Origin: DASXQK01 sp963724385
GTDB taxonomy: Bacteria > Pseudomonadota > Alphaproteobacteria > Dongiales > Dongiaceae
Assembly (NCBI GenBank): GCA_963724385.1
Contig: CAVRUJ010000002.1
Location: forward strand, 1,612,001 to 1,676,000
Reading direction: 5' to 3'
DNA: 64,000 bases
Position 1 is the stretch's first letter, and each line of letters begins with the position of its first letter. The position numbers and the translations under genes are program-made. Under the pieces are notes generated by a model. It was not told where the DNA came from and made no database searches. It worked only from the letters and a program-made list of their open reading frames with translations. Shown here in pieces: positions 24,910-32,844 of the stretch.

Positions 24910-26087
24910 CCGTCGGCCGCGTCTTCCAGCCTGGCAGATGCGGCGGCGCGTTTGCGCTTGCGGCCCCTCGCAGCACGGTAGAATGCCTCCAGCCTGCCCC
25001 ATGCGATTGCGGCCTGGCGCAAGGGCCAGGCGGCCGCTTCACAGTCGCGCTCATAGCTGTGGCGCCGGGCATCCATCAGCCAGGCGATCTTCACGGCCAG
25101 GCGGCTAAATCCCTGCCCCGGGTCGAGCCGGCGCTGCGCCAGGCAGCGCAGCGCCTGCAGGCGCGCGAGCCGGCTGCGGGCGAAGGGCTCGGGCACCTCC
25201 ACGCCCAGGAGATGCCCGGCCAGGTGCAGGGGCAGGGCAAGATAGCGGTAGATGCCGCGCTCGCGTCCGAAGGCGGCGATGGCCGGCCAATCGAGTGCAT
25301 CCGCCTTGCGCTCGAGCAGATGCCGGATGTCCACGAGGTCGCGCAGGCTGAATAGGCCGCTCCCATAGCCCATGTTCTGCAGCTGCGCGTGGAGGCAGCC
25401 GAAGACGAAGCGATGCATGGGGCTCATCATCCCGATCGAGGCCGCCTCGCCAAGCGGCTCGGCTGCGGCGATCACCTCGCCGGGTGTCAGAAGATGGCGT
25501 TGCCAGCCGAGATGCCGATGCACCTCGACCGTGACCGGATCACCTGGCCGAGCGAGCGGAACATAATGGAAATGCCGCGCGTAAGGTTCCAGGGGTCCGA
25601 CGGCGCGAAAGCCCGCCGCCTTCAGCGCGCCGGCCGCTGCCTGGTAGGCATCGGGGTCAACGAGGAGGTCGATATCGGTCAGCTGCCGATCGCCGATTTC
25701 GTTTCCCGCCTCCATGAGCCAATTGGCGCCCTTGAGCAGGACAATGGGGATCCCCGCGGCGCCGAGTATTTCCGCAAGATCGAGGATCTGGGCGCGAATC
25801 CGCCGATTCTGGGCCGTGTTCGCTTCGTGGATCCAGGACAGGTAGTCCCGAAAGTCCCCTGGAATTAAGGCCGGCCAGCCCTGTCTCTGAAGCGCGGCGA
25901 ACAAGTTTGGGACCACCTGCTCGCGATTGATCTGCTCCGCCACGCAAGGCCAGTCGATTTTGTCCGCCTCTTTCGGCGTCAGGAGCGGCTCGGCCGGCTG
26001 GCGCGCGAGAGCCCGGCAGACAAACCGGAAGGCTCTCAGCCGCGCCGGTCCGCTGGGCGTGAATTGTTGCTCGGACTCGCCTGGCAT
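24906..26087 (-). CDS. Nucleotidyltransferase-family protein (NTP_transf_5)
   Basis: 393 residues. The nucleotidyltransferase core lies near residues 110-180: IPIVLLKGANWLM, then LTDIDLLVDPDAYQAA with the metal-binding D-x-D pair, and VTVEVHRHLGW. The C-terminal half is helical and ends Lys/Arg-rich. Such proteins accompany PqqD/HprK-related systems and some lasso-peptide clusters and are presumed to transfer an NMP. It is convergent with the FAD oxidoreductase. The ATG at 26087 is chosen from the start of homology; a GTG six codons upstream is possible. A copy of the 33-base element lies 66 bases upstream. Confidence 0.85.
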   Translation of the reverse strand: MPGESEQQFTPSGPARLRAFRFVCRALARQPAEPLLTPKEADKIDWPCVAEQINREQVVPNLFAALQRQGWPALIPGDFRDYLSWIHEANTAQNRRIRAQILDLAEILGAAGIPIVLLKGANWLMEAGNEIGDRQLTDIDLLVDPDAYQAAAGALKAAGFRAVGPLEPYARHFHYVPLARPGDPVTVEVHRHLGWQRHLLTPGEVIAAAEPLGEAASIGMMSPMHRFVFGCLHAQLQNMGYGSGLFSLRDLVDIRHLLERKADALDWPAIAAFGRERGIYRYLALPLHLAGHLLGVEVPEPFARSRLARLQALRCLAQRRLDPGQGFSRLAVKIAWLMDARRHSYERDCEAAAWPLRQAAIAWGRLEAFYRAARGRKRKRAAASARLEDAADG

Positions 26088-26152
26088 CTCTTGAATAGTG
26101 GACACCTCAGGTGATCTGTGAGGATCTTCGCAAGGGGCTTGTCTCCGGACCT

Positions 26153-26185
26153 TGGAAATTAGCGTGAGCGGCGCTGTGAAACCAT
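26153..26185. promoter_or_regulatory. 33-base conserved intergenic element, copy B
   Basis: Second copy of the element at 15354-15386, with 29 of 33 bases the same and all changes transitions. It sits 66 bases upstream of the nucleotidyltransferase start (minus strand) and 203 bases before the proposed TTG of the plus-strand gene at 26389. Copy A lies 203 bases before its own plus-strand neighbour at 15590. The rest of the 301-base gap 26088-26388 contains an A-run near 26305 but no gene. Confidence 0.45.
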
Positions 26186-26388
26186 TGCGCGTCATGGGCC
26201 ACAGCCGGCCCATGCCCCACCGAGCCGCCGATTGATATAGCGTCACGGATGCGTCATGGAGGACAGGCAGAATGCGGCCCGACGGACGGCGTGGGACAGG
26301 GAGAAAAAAATGAGCCGACGATGCGAGCCCGGGCGACCGGCCGGCTGGGCCAATGCCTCGGCAGGAGTGGCCGCAGAGGAATTCGCTC

Positions 26389-28335
26389 TTGCCGCGTAAA
26401 ACACTGATCGTCGAAGAGCTGGGCGACCGCGCCCTACTCCTGCCCCAGCGCTTGCTGGAGGCGCTGGCCGCTAATGACCGGGCCAAACTTCGCTTGACCC
26501 TGCTTCAGGCGGCGGAGCTCCACGCCGACCATCCCGACGAGGCGCTTCCCGACTTTTCCGCCGAGCGGCGGGCCGCCGATCTCGCCGAGCCGGGCCTCGA
26601 GGCGATCGTGGCCGAAAGTCGGCGCGAAGCCGACGGGAACCTGCATATTCCGGGATCCGCGGACCAGCGCGGCAAGATCCTCGCTGACATCGGTCAAATG
26701 CTGGCGCCGCTCGTCTTGGCGGGGCTGGAGGACGCAGCGGCGCTGGGCGAAAGGCTGCAGCTGCTCGGCTCGGCCCTGCCCGATTTCGCCGGCGACCGCG
26801 TTCCCGCCGGCACGATCGACGCCATCACCTCGGCCGACCGCGGGCGGGGCGACTCCTTGCATATCCTGGTCATGGACCTTCACAAGGCGCTGAACGGGTT
26901 GCAGGCCGCGCTCGCCGAGGAAGTCATCGACGGCGCCCATGCCTGGCGGATCGCCGAGGCCGACCGGCCCTTGGTCCAGGCCTTCATGGCGGGGGTCAAG
27001 GAAACCGCGCCGCTGAAATTCGATCATCCCGGCCTCGATACCACCGCAACCCGGTCGGCAGATCGGCTGATCATCCAGAACGACATCGGCACGACCGATG
27101 CCCATGTGCTGGTCCTGCATGTGGAGGGCCTGGCTGCGACCCTCACCTACACCGACATCCATGCCCAGCGCGCCGCCTTCTTCCAAAGCCTGTTCAAGCC
27201 CTTCTCGGTCGTCTGGGAGGAGACCCGCGCGCGCCACAGCGGAACCATCAAGGAGGAGGCCAACTACTACCTCTGCATCGGTCGCTACGAGGCGCCCGAC
27301 GCCAAGACGCTTCAGCGCTACCTCACCTTTCTCGGCTCGCGCATCGTCTTTCTCATCGACTGGAACCGTGCCCGCAAGCGCCTCAGGGAGTTCCTGCGCA
27401 AGGGCGACGTCCTGCGGCTCCTGCACTGGGCGGCCGGCAACAATATCGGCCATCGCGGCTTTCTGAAGCTGGGGGGCGAGCAGCTGCTTTACGAGGCGAT
27501 CGAATTCGCCCAGCAGACGCCGCTTCACTACGGCGAGCGGCTGCACGAGATGCTGGGCGCCGAGGAGGCGCTCAGCTATCTGAAGTTCGTCCTGCGCGCG
27601 GCGACCGAGGGGCTCCTGCAAGGCCGCACCGAGCGCTTCATCCGCGACGAGGTGAAGGCCGAGCTGGTCCGGCATTTCCGCAGCGCCCAGGAAAGCCTGC
27701 TTTCCATCGCCTCCAGCCACGCCCAGCTGGTGTTCGATCTGGCCAGCAGCCTGCGCGACGGGCTGTTGCGCTATGGCGAGGGCGGCGAAGGCGACGGCCT
27801 GGCGCGCGGCGCCGAGCGCGCCCGAAGCTGGGAGCAGGAGGCCGATCAGCTGGTGAGCCGGATGCGCTCGCTGACGCGCCGCACCCGCAAGCCCGAAGTC
27901 TACCTGACCCTCCTCCAGGAGGCCGATGACGCCGCCGACGGCCTGGAGGAGGCGGCCTTCCTCACCACCTTCCTGCCCAAGACGCCGCCGGCCGGCGAAC
28001 TCATGGAGCCGGTCCTCTCCCTCGCCGGGCTCCTGGTCGGCGGGGCGGCGGAGCTGGTGAAGCTGATGGAGGCGGCGAGCCATGTCAGCCGCGAGGGCGC
28101 CCGGGAGGACCTGCAGGACTGCCTTGAGGCCGTCGACCGGCTCGTGGGCATCGAGCATGAGACCGACGACGCCGAGAGGGAGGCAACCCGTGCGCTCCTC
28201 TCCCTTGCGCCGGATTTTCGCACCCTCCACCTCCTGTCCAACCTCGCGCGCTGCCTGGAAGAATCGGCCGACGCCCTGGCGCGCTCGGCCCTCAAGCTGC
28301 GCGACCATCTCCTCAACGACGTGATGACGGGCTGA
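26389..28335 (+). CDS. PhoU/DUF47-like helical protein of unknown function
   Basis: About 648 residues, not matched to a named enzyme. The N-terminal third is helical and Leu/Ala-rich (LPQRLLEALAANDRAKL). The middle has DAHVLVLHVEGLAATLTYTD and YLTFLGSRIVFLIDWNRARKRL. The last 220 residues form heptad-like helices (SWEQEADQLVSRMRSLTRR, IEHETDDAEREATRALL) resembling PhoU/DUF47 metal-binding helical bundles. TTG 26389 is preferred because GAGGAA lies seven bases before it, whereas the in-frame ATG 26353 has no ribosome-binding site. The stop is six bases before the PPDK-like gene, so the two are co-transcribed and probably work together in phosphate or phosphotransfer control (inference). Confidence 0.7.
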   Translation: MPRKTLIVEELGDRALLLPQRLLEALAANDRAKLRLTLLQAAELHADHPDEALPDFSAERRAADLAEPGLEAIVAESRREADGNLHIPGSADQRGKILADIGQMLAPLVLAGLEDAAALGERLQLLGSALPDFAGDRVPAGTIDAITSADRGRGDSLHILVMDLHKALNGLQAALAEEVIDGAHAWRIAEADRPLVQAFMAGVKETAPLKFDHPGLDTTATRSADRLIIQNDIGTTDAHVLVLHVEGLAATLTYTDIHAQRAAFFQSLFKPFSVVWEETRARHSGTIKEEANYYLCIGRYEAPDAKTLQRYLTFLGSRIVFLIDWNRARKRLREFLRKGDVLRLLHWAAGNNIGHRGFLKLGGEQLLYEAIEFAQQTPLHYGERLHEMLGAEEALSYLKFVLRAATEGLLQGRTERFIRDEVKAELVRHFRSAQESLLSIASSHAQLVFDLASSLRDGLLRYGEGGEGDGLARGAERARSWEQEADQLVSRMRSLTRRTRKPEVYLTLLQEADDAADGLEEAAFLTTFLPKTPPAGELMEPVLSLAGLLVGGAAELVKLMEAASHVSREGAREDLQDCLEAVDRLVGIEHETDDAEREATRALLSLAPDFRTLHLLSNLARCLEESADALARSALKLRDHLLNDVMTG

Positions 28336-28341
28336 GCGGCC

Positions 28342-29946
28342 ATGAGCGAGACCGCGGAGCAACTCGTCGCCATCCTGCCCGGCCGGCCGCCCGGCGGCGA
28401 TTCCAGCGCCGAGGCCATCGGCTCCAAGGCCTATGGGCTGCAGCGCCTCGCCCGGCTGGGAATCCCCGTGCCGCCCGCCTTCGTTCTCGGCACCGCGCTC
28501 TGCCGCGCCTACTACGCCGAAGGGGGCAAGTTGCCCGGCAACACGCGCGAATTGCTGGCCCAAGGGCTGGCGCGCCTGGAAGAGGCGACCGGCCGGGGCT
28601 TCGGCCAGCCACGCCGGCCGCTGCTGGTCTCGGTGCGGTCCGGCGCGCCGGTCTCCATGCCCGGGATGATGGACACGATCCTCAACATCGGCCTCTCGGA
28701 AGCAAGCATGCGCGGGTTGTTGCGCGCCACGGGCAACCCGCGGCTGGTCCAGGATTGCCACCGGCGCCTTGTCCGCGACTTCGCCAAGGTGGTGCGCGGT
28801 GCCGACGGCGCTGCTTTCGACCGGCTGGTCGAGCGCCGTTGCGCCAGCGACGGGCTCGCGAGCGCGCGCGAGCTCGGCAGCGGCGCCTTGCACGCCATTG
28901 CCACGGAATCTCTCGAGCTCGCCCATGCGCTGACGGGCCAGCCCATGCCCCAGGAACCGATGGACCAGCTCCTGGCTGCGGTCGAAGCCGTGTTCCGCTC
29001 CTGGAATAGCCCCAAGGCCGAAGCCTATCGCCGGTTGAACGGCATCGACGGCGCCATGGGGACCGCCGTCACCATCCAGGCCATGGTCTTCGGCAACAGC
29101 GGCAGCCGGTCCGGCGCCGGGGTCGGCTTCACCCGCGATCCGGCGACGGGCGAGCCCGCGCTCTATCTCGACTTCCTGTTCGACGCCCAGGGAGAGGACG
29201 TGGTCTCCGGCCGGCAGGTCGCGAGCGATAGCGAGCGGCTGGCGAGACAGCTTCCCGCCGTGGCAACGGATCTGGCGCGCATCGCCAAGTCCCTCGAAAG
29301 CGAGTTCCGCGAAGTCCAGGATTTCGAGTTCACCGTGGAGGAAGGCCGGCTTTATCTGCTGCAGACGCGCGCGGCCAAGCTCGCACCCTGGGCGGCCCTC
29401 AAGGTGGCCGTGGCCATGGTGCGCGAGGGTCTGATCGGCCGAAGCGAGGCGCTGAGACGCCTCGACGGCCTCGCCCTCGACCGGCTGGAACGCCAGACTT
29501 TCCACGATGCTGCGGGTACTGAGCCCATCGCCCGGGCCGTTTCGGCCAGCATGGGAGCCGCCATCGGCGCCATCGCCTTTCACCCCGACCGGGTCGCGGC
29601 CCTGGTGGCCGATGGCCGACCCGCCATTCTGGTCCGCGAGGACATCGCGACCGAGGACATCGCCGGCATCGCGGCGGCGGACGGCATTCTCACCGCCCGC
29701 GGCGGGCGCACGTCGCACGCGGCCGTCGTCGCCCGTCAGATGGGCAAGGTGTGCCTAGTCGGCTGCCCGTCCCTGCGGATCGAGTCCGACGGGCGCGGCT
29801 GCTTCATCGGCGCGTCGCGCTTCCGCGAGGGTGACGACCTGACGTTGGACGGCGACGGCGGGCGCGTGTTCGCCGGGCGCATTCCCGTCTTGCGGGAACG
29901 GCCCGAAGCCGATCTGGCCGAAGTCGCGGGCTGGCGCGCCGCTTAG
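28342..29946 (+). CDS. PPDK-like ATP-grasp/phosphohistidine protein lacking the PEP-binding barrel
   Basis: 534 residues. It matches the first two parts of pyruvate phosphate dikinase. The ATP-grasp half has SKAYGLQRLARLGIPVPPAF, SVRSGAPVSMPGMMDTILN and EFTVEEGRLYLLQTR. The swivelling domain carries the phosphorylatable His in GGRTSHAAVVARQMGK. The protein stops there, so the C-terminal PEP/pyruvate TIM barrel (roughly 350 residues in PPDK) is missing. It could phosphorylate its own His from ATP and pass the phosphate to a partner, perhaps the PhoU-like protein encoded six bases upstream (inference). Not a frameshift: the frame ends cleanly and the next gene converges 12 bases on. Confidence 0.88.
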   Translation: MSETAEQLVAILPGRPPGGDSSAEAIGSKAYGLQRLARLGIPVPPAFVLGTALCRAYYAEGGKLPGNTRELLAQGLARLEEATGRGFGQPRRPLLVSVRSGAPVSMPGMMDTILNIGLSEASMRGLLRATGNPRLVQDCHRRLVRDFAKVVRGADGAAFDRLVERRCASDGLASARELGSGALHAIATESLELAHALTGQPMPQEPMDQLLAAVEAVFRSWNSPKAEAYRRLNGIDGAMGTAVTIQAMVFGNSGSRSGAGVGFTRDPATGEPALYLDFLFDAQGEDVVSGRQVASDSERLARQLPAVATDLARIAKSLESEFREVQDFEFTVEEGRLYLLQTRAAKLAPWAALKVAVAMVREGLIGRSEALRRLDGLALDRLERQTFHDAAGTEPIARAVSASMGAAIGAIAFHPDRVAALVADGRPAILVREDIATEDIAGIAAADGILTARGGRTSHAAVVARQMGKVCLVGCPSLRIESDGRGCFIGASRFREGDDLTLDGDGGRVFAGRIPVLRERPEADLAEVAGWRAA

Positions 29947-29958
29947 AGTCTCGTCGGC

Positions 29959-30747
29959 TCAGGCGAAATCGACGATGACGGGCACGTGGTCCGAGGGCTG
30001 CTTCCAGCCGCGGGCTTCCCGCAGCACCCGCGCGCCGCTGACGGAGCCGGCGAGCGCCGGCGTCACCCAGACGTGATCCAGGCGCCGGCCGCGGTCCGAC
30101 GCACTCCAATCGGATGCTCGGTAGCTCCACCAGCTGTACAGGCGCTCGGCCGGCGGGACGATCTTGCGCACGGCGTCCACCCATTTGGCCGAGGCCTGAA
30201 GCCGCCCTAGCTTTTCGACTTCGATGGGCGTGTGGCTGACCACGCTCAGGAGTTCCTTGTGGGACCACACGTCGGTCTCCAGCGGCGCGATGTTGAGGTC
30301 GCCGAGCAGGATCATCTTGCGCCCATTGCGCCGGCCCTCGGCGAACCAGGCCGTCGCCTCGTCGAGAAAGCCGAGCTTATGGGCGAACTTGTCGTTGGCG
30401 TCCGGGTCGGGAATATCGCCCCCGGCGGGAATGTAGAAATTATGCAGCTCGATGCCTCCGGCCAAGCGAACCATGGCGTGGCGGCTGTCCTCCTTGCCGC
30501 ACCAGTTCTCCCCGCCCGGTTTCTGCAGCGCGAGGCGCGAAAGGACCGCGACGCCGTTGTAGCCCTTCATGCCCCGCAGATGGATATGCGGAAAGCCCAT
30601 GGCCTTCAGGGCCTCGAACGGGAAATCCTTGGCCTCGGCCTTCACTTCCTGGATAGAGACCACGTCCGGCTGCCATTCGCCGACCAGCCTCGCCAGGTTG
30701 TCCAGGCGCAGGCGAACCGAATTGACGTTCCAGCTGACGATACGCAA
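29959..30747 (-). CDS. xthA: Exodeoxyribonuclease III
   Basis: 262 residues of the ExoIII/AP-endonuclease family, acting in base-excision repair. Conserved sites are MRIVSWNVNSVR (Asn), VVSIQEVKAE with the metal Glu, GYNGVAVLSR, GDLNIAPLETDVW, the C-terminal DHVWVTP and the terminal SDHVPVIVDF. Length is normal. It is divergent from the GntR regulator across 174 bases and convergent with the PPDK-like gene. Confidence 0.95.
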   Translation of the reverse strand: MRIVSWNVNSVRLRLDNLARLVGEWQPDVVSIQEVKAEAKDFPFEALKAMGFPHIHLRGMKGYNGVAVLSRLALQKPGGENWCGKEDSRHAMVRLAGGIELHNFYIPAGGDIPDPDANDKFAHKLGFLDEATAWFAEGRRNGRKMILLGDLNIAPLETDVWSHKELLSVVSHTPIEVEKLGRLQASAKWVDAVRKIVPPAERLYSWWSYRASDWSASDRGRRLDHVWVTPALAGSVSGARVLREARGWKQPSDHVPVIVDFA

Positions 30748-30921
30748 GGCCCGGCTCCCTCACTCGATTGAGCCGTCGCTTATAGCCGATTCGCGAGAGC
30801 TTTTGCGGCTCGAGACGCCGCCCGATCAGCTCACTGGTGTGGAGATGTGGTCTTTCCGGGACCGCAACTGGTATCTATCTGGTCTTGTCCTGGCTGGAAC
30901 CCGCCGATAGACTGATCCTCC

Positions 30922-31701
30922 ATGGCCAAGGCCGCTGCCGGCAACGTGATCGCTTTTTCCGAGGCTCAGCCGCGTTATCTGGCGGTGGCCCGGGAGCTCG
31001 CGGCCGAGATTGCCCGGGGCAAGGTCGCGCCGGGGGACCGGCTGCCGGGCGAGCGGGAGCTCTGCCGGCATTTCGATGTAAGCCGGGTCACTATTCGCCA
31101 CGCGCTTCGCGAACTGAAGGACCGGGGCCTGATCGAACCGGAAAGCGCGCGAGGCTGGTTCGTGACCTCGACCGCGCTGGGCGAGCCCAACGCGCTGATG
31201 AGCTTCAGCGAGATGGCGCTGAGCCGGGGCCTGAGGCCCGGCGCTCGGATTCTTGCCGCGATGGTGCGGCCGGCGACCATGGACGAGGCCGAGGCGCTCA
31301 GCATCGCGCCGGGAAGCGCGGTCTTCGACCTCGAGCGCTTGCGCCTGCTCGATGGCGTGCCCGTCGCCATCGAGCACAGCCGCCTGCCGCTGGCCGTGGC
31401 CCCGGCCATGCCCAAAGCCGATCTCGCAACGGGCTCGCTCTACGAGCTGCTGCGCCAGGCGGGCGCGGTGCCGGTCCGCGCCGACTACGTCCTGCAGGCG
31501 ATCCCGGCCGAGGCGCGCCAGGCCAGGCATCTCGAGCTGCCCGAGGGCGCGCCGCTTCTGATGGCGACCGCCACGACCTACGACCTCGGCGGCCGCGTCA
31601 TCGAGCTCAGCCGCAGCATCTTCCGCGGCGACCGCTACCGCTTCCGCACCACGCTTGTCCGCAAGGCCCGCGAGCCCGGCGGCGCCCGAGGCGGAAAATG
31701 A
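30922..31701 (+). CDS. GntR/HutC-family transcriptional regulator
   Basis: 259 residues. The N-terminal winged helix spans residues about 15-80 (RYLAVARELAAEIARGK, PGERELCRHFDVSRVTIRHA, RGWFVT). A C-terminal UTRA ligand-binding domain follows (SVFDLERLRLLDGVPVAIEH, ITLPL-like SRLPLAV). Such regulators usually repress a downstream catabolic operon until a sugar or sugar phosphate binds. Here it heads the six-gene unit ending at 36905 and probably regulates it. The 174-base upstream gap has repeated tggtct/tggtat words (30850-30890) that could be operator half-sites, but this is weak. ATG 30922. Confidence 0.92.
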   Translation: MAKAAAGNVIAFSEAQPRYLAVARELAAEIARGKVAPGDRLPGERELCRHFDVSRVTIRHALRELKDRGLIEPESARGWFVTSTALGEPNALMSFSEMALSRGLRPGARILAAMVRPATMDEAEALSIAPGSAVFDLERLRLLDGVPVAIEHSRLPLAVAPAMPKADLATGSLYELLRQAGAVPVRADYVLQAIPAEARQARHLELPEGAPLLMATATTYDLGGRVIELSRSIFRGDRYRFRTTLVRKAREPGGARGGK

Positions 31702-31731
31702 ATTCAGGAGCGTCATGAACCCGGGAGCGCA

Positions 31732-32844
31732 ATGAACAAGGTCAAGATCGGCGTCATCGGCTCGGGCTTCCAGGCCGACATCCACTGCGCCTCCTGCCGC
31801 ATCCTCGGCGAGGATGGCGAGGTCGTCGCCGTCGCCTCGCCGACCCTGGGCCGGGCGCAGGCGCTGGCCGACCGGCATGGCATTCCTAGTACCTACCGCG
31901 ACTACCGGCAGATGCTGGCCGAGCCCGGGATCGAGATGGTCACCATCGCCGCGCCCAACCATCTCCATGCCGAAATGGTCCGCCACGCGGCCGAGGCCGG
32001 CAAGCATGTGGTCTGCGAAAAGCCGCTCTGCCTCACCCTCGAGGAGGCCGACGCGATGATCGACATCTGCCGCGCCAAGGGCGTGCTGCTGCTCTATGGC
32101 GAGGAGCTGCTGTTTACGCCCAAATATCTCAAGGCCAAGTCCATGGCCGACGAGGGCGCCTTCGGGCGCATTCACCTGGTGAAGCAGAGCGAGCGCCATT
32201 CGGGTCCCCATTCGCCCTGGTTCCGGGACTTGCGGCAGGCCGGCGGCGGCGTGTTCATGGACATGGGCTGCCACGGCATCGCCTTCTGCTACTGGTTCCT
32301 CGGCCGCTCGCCCGTCGCCACCGTCTATTGCCAGATGAACGCGCAGGCCGCCCAAGGGCCGGAAGCCCTCGAGGACAACAGCCTCTGCATCCTCGAGTTC
32401 GAGAACGGCGCCCTCGGGCTGGTGGAGAACAGCTGGACGCGCAGCGGCGGCATGGACGACCGCATCGAAGTCTACGGCTCCCGCGGGCTCACCCTCGCCG
32501 ATCTGCACATGGGCAATGCGCTGCCGACCTTCAGCGAGACCGGCTACGGCTATGCCGGCGAAAAGGCGCCCGACACCAAGGGCTGGAGCTATCCGGTCTA
32601 CGATGAGCTTTACAACTACGGCATGCCTCAGGAGTTGCGCCACTTTGCCCGTTGCGTGCGCGGCAAGGAGGAGCCGGTCACGACGGGCGAGGACGGCCGC
32701 GCCGTGCTGGAGATTCTGCTCGCCGGCTATGCCTCGGCTGGCGAAGGCCGCAAGGTCGCGCTGCCGTTCCGGCCGAAGAATGTCCAGCATCCCGCCGATC
32801 TCTGGCTCGCCGCGCGCCCCAAGGACGAGGACGGCGGCCTGTGA
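31732..32844 (+). CDS. Gfo/Idh/MocA-family oxidoreductase
   Basis: 370 residues. The N-terminal Rossmann fold reads KIGVIGSGFQADIHCASC. The signature CEKPLCLTLEEADAMI lies near residue 97. The C-terminal domain has GGGVFMDMGCHGI with the conserved Asp and His of the sugar-binding site. These enzymes oxidise or reduce sugars, inositols or sugar acids with NAD(P). The stop overlaps the start of the FGGY kinase by four bases (GTGA), showing tight coupling. No signal peptide. It is the first enzyme of the GntR-controlled operon. Confidence 0.92.
   Translation: MNKVKIGVIGSGFQADIHCASCRILGEDGEVVAVASPTLGRAQALADRHGIPSTYRDYRQMLAEPGIEMVTIAAPNHLHAEMVRHAAEAGKHVVCEKPLCLTLEEADAMIDICRAKGVLLLYGEELLFTPKYLKAKSMADEGAFGRIHLVKQSERHSGPHSPWFRDLRQAGGGVFMDMGCHGIAFCYWFLGRSPVATVYCQMNAQAAQGPEALEDNSLCILEFENGALGLVENSWTRSGGMDDRIEVYGSRGLTLADLHMGNALPTFSETGYGYAGEKAPDTKGWSYPVYDELYNYGMPQELRHFARCVRGKEEPVTTGEDGRAVLEILLAGYASAGEGRKVALPFRPKNVQHPADLWLAARPKDEDGGL

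Noticed and set aside
26434..29718. A very long open frame (over 1,000 codons) on the minus strand opposite the PhoU-like and PPDK-like genes
   Set aside because: It is antisense to two genes with clear family motifs, is compositionally biased by high GC and shows no domain.
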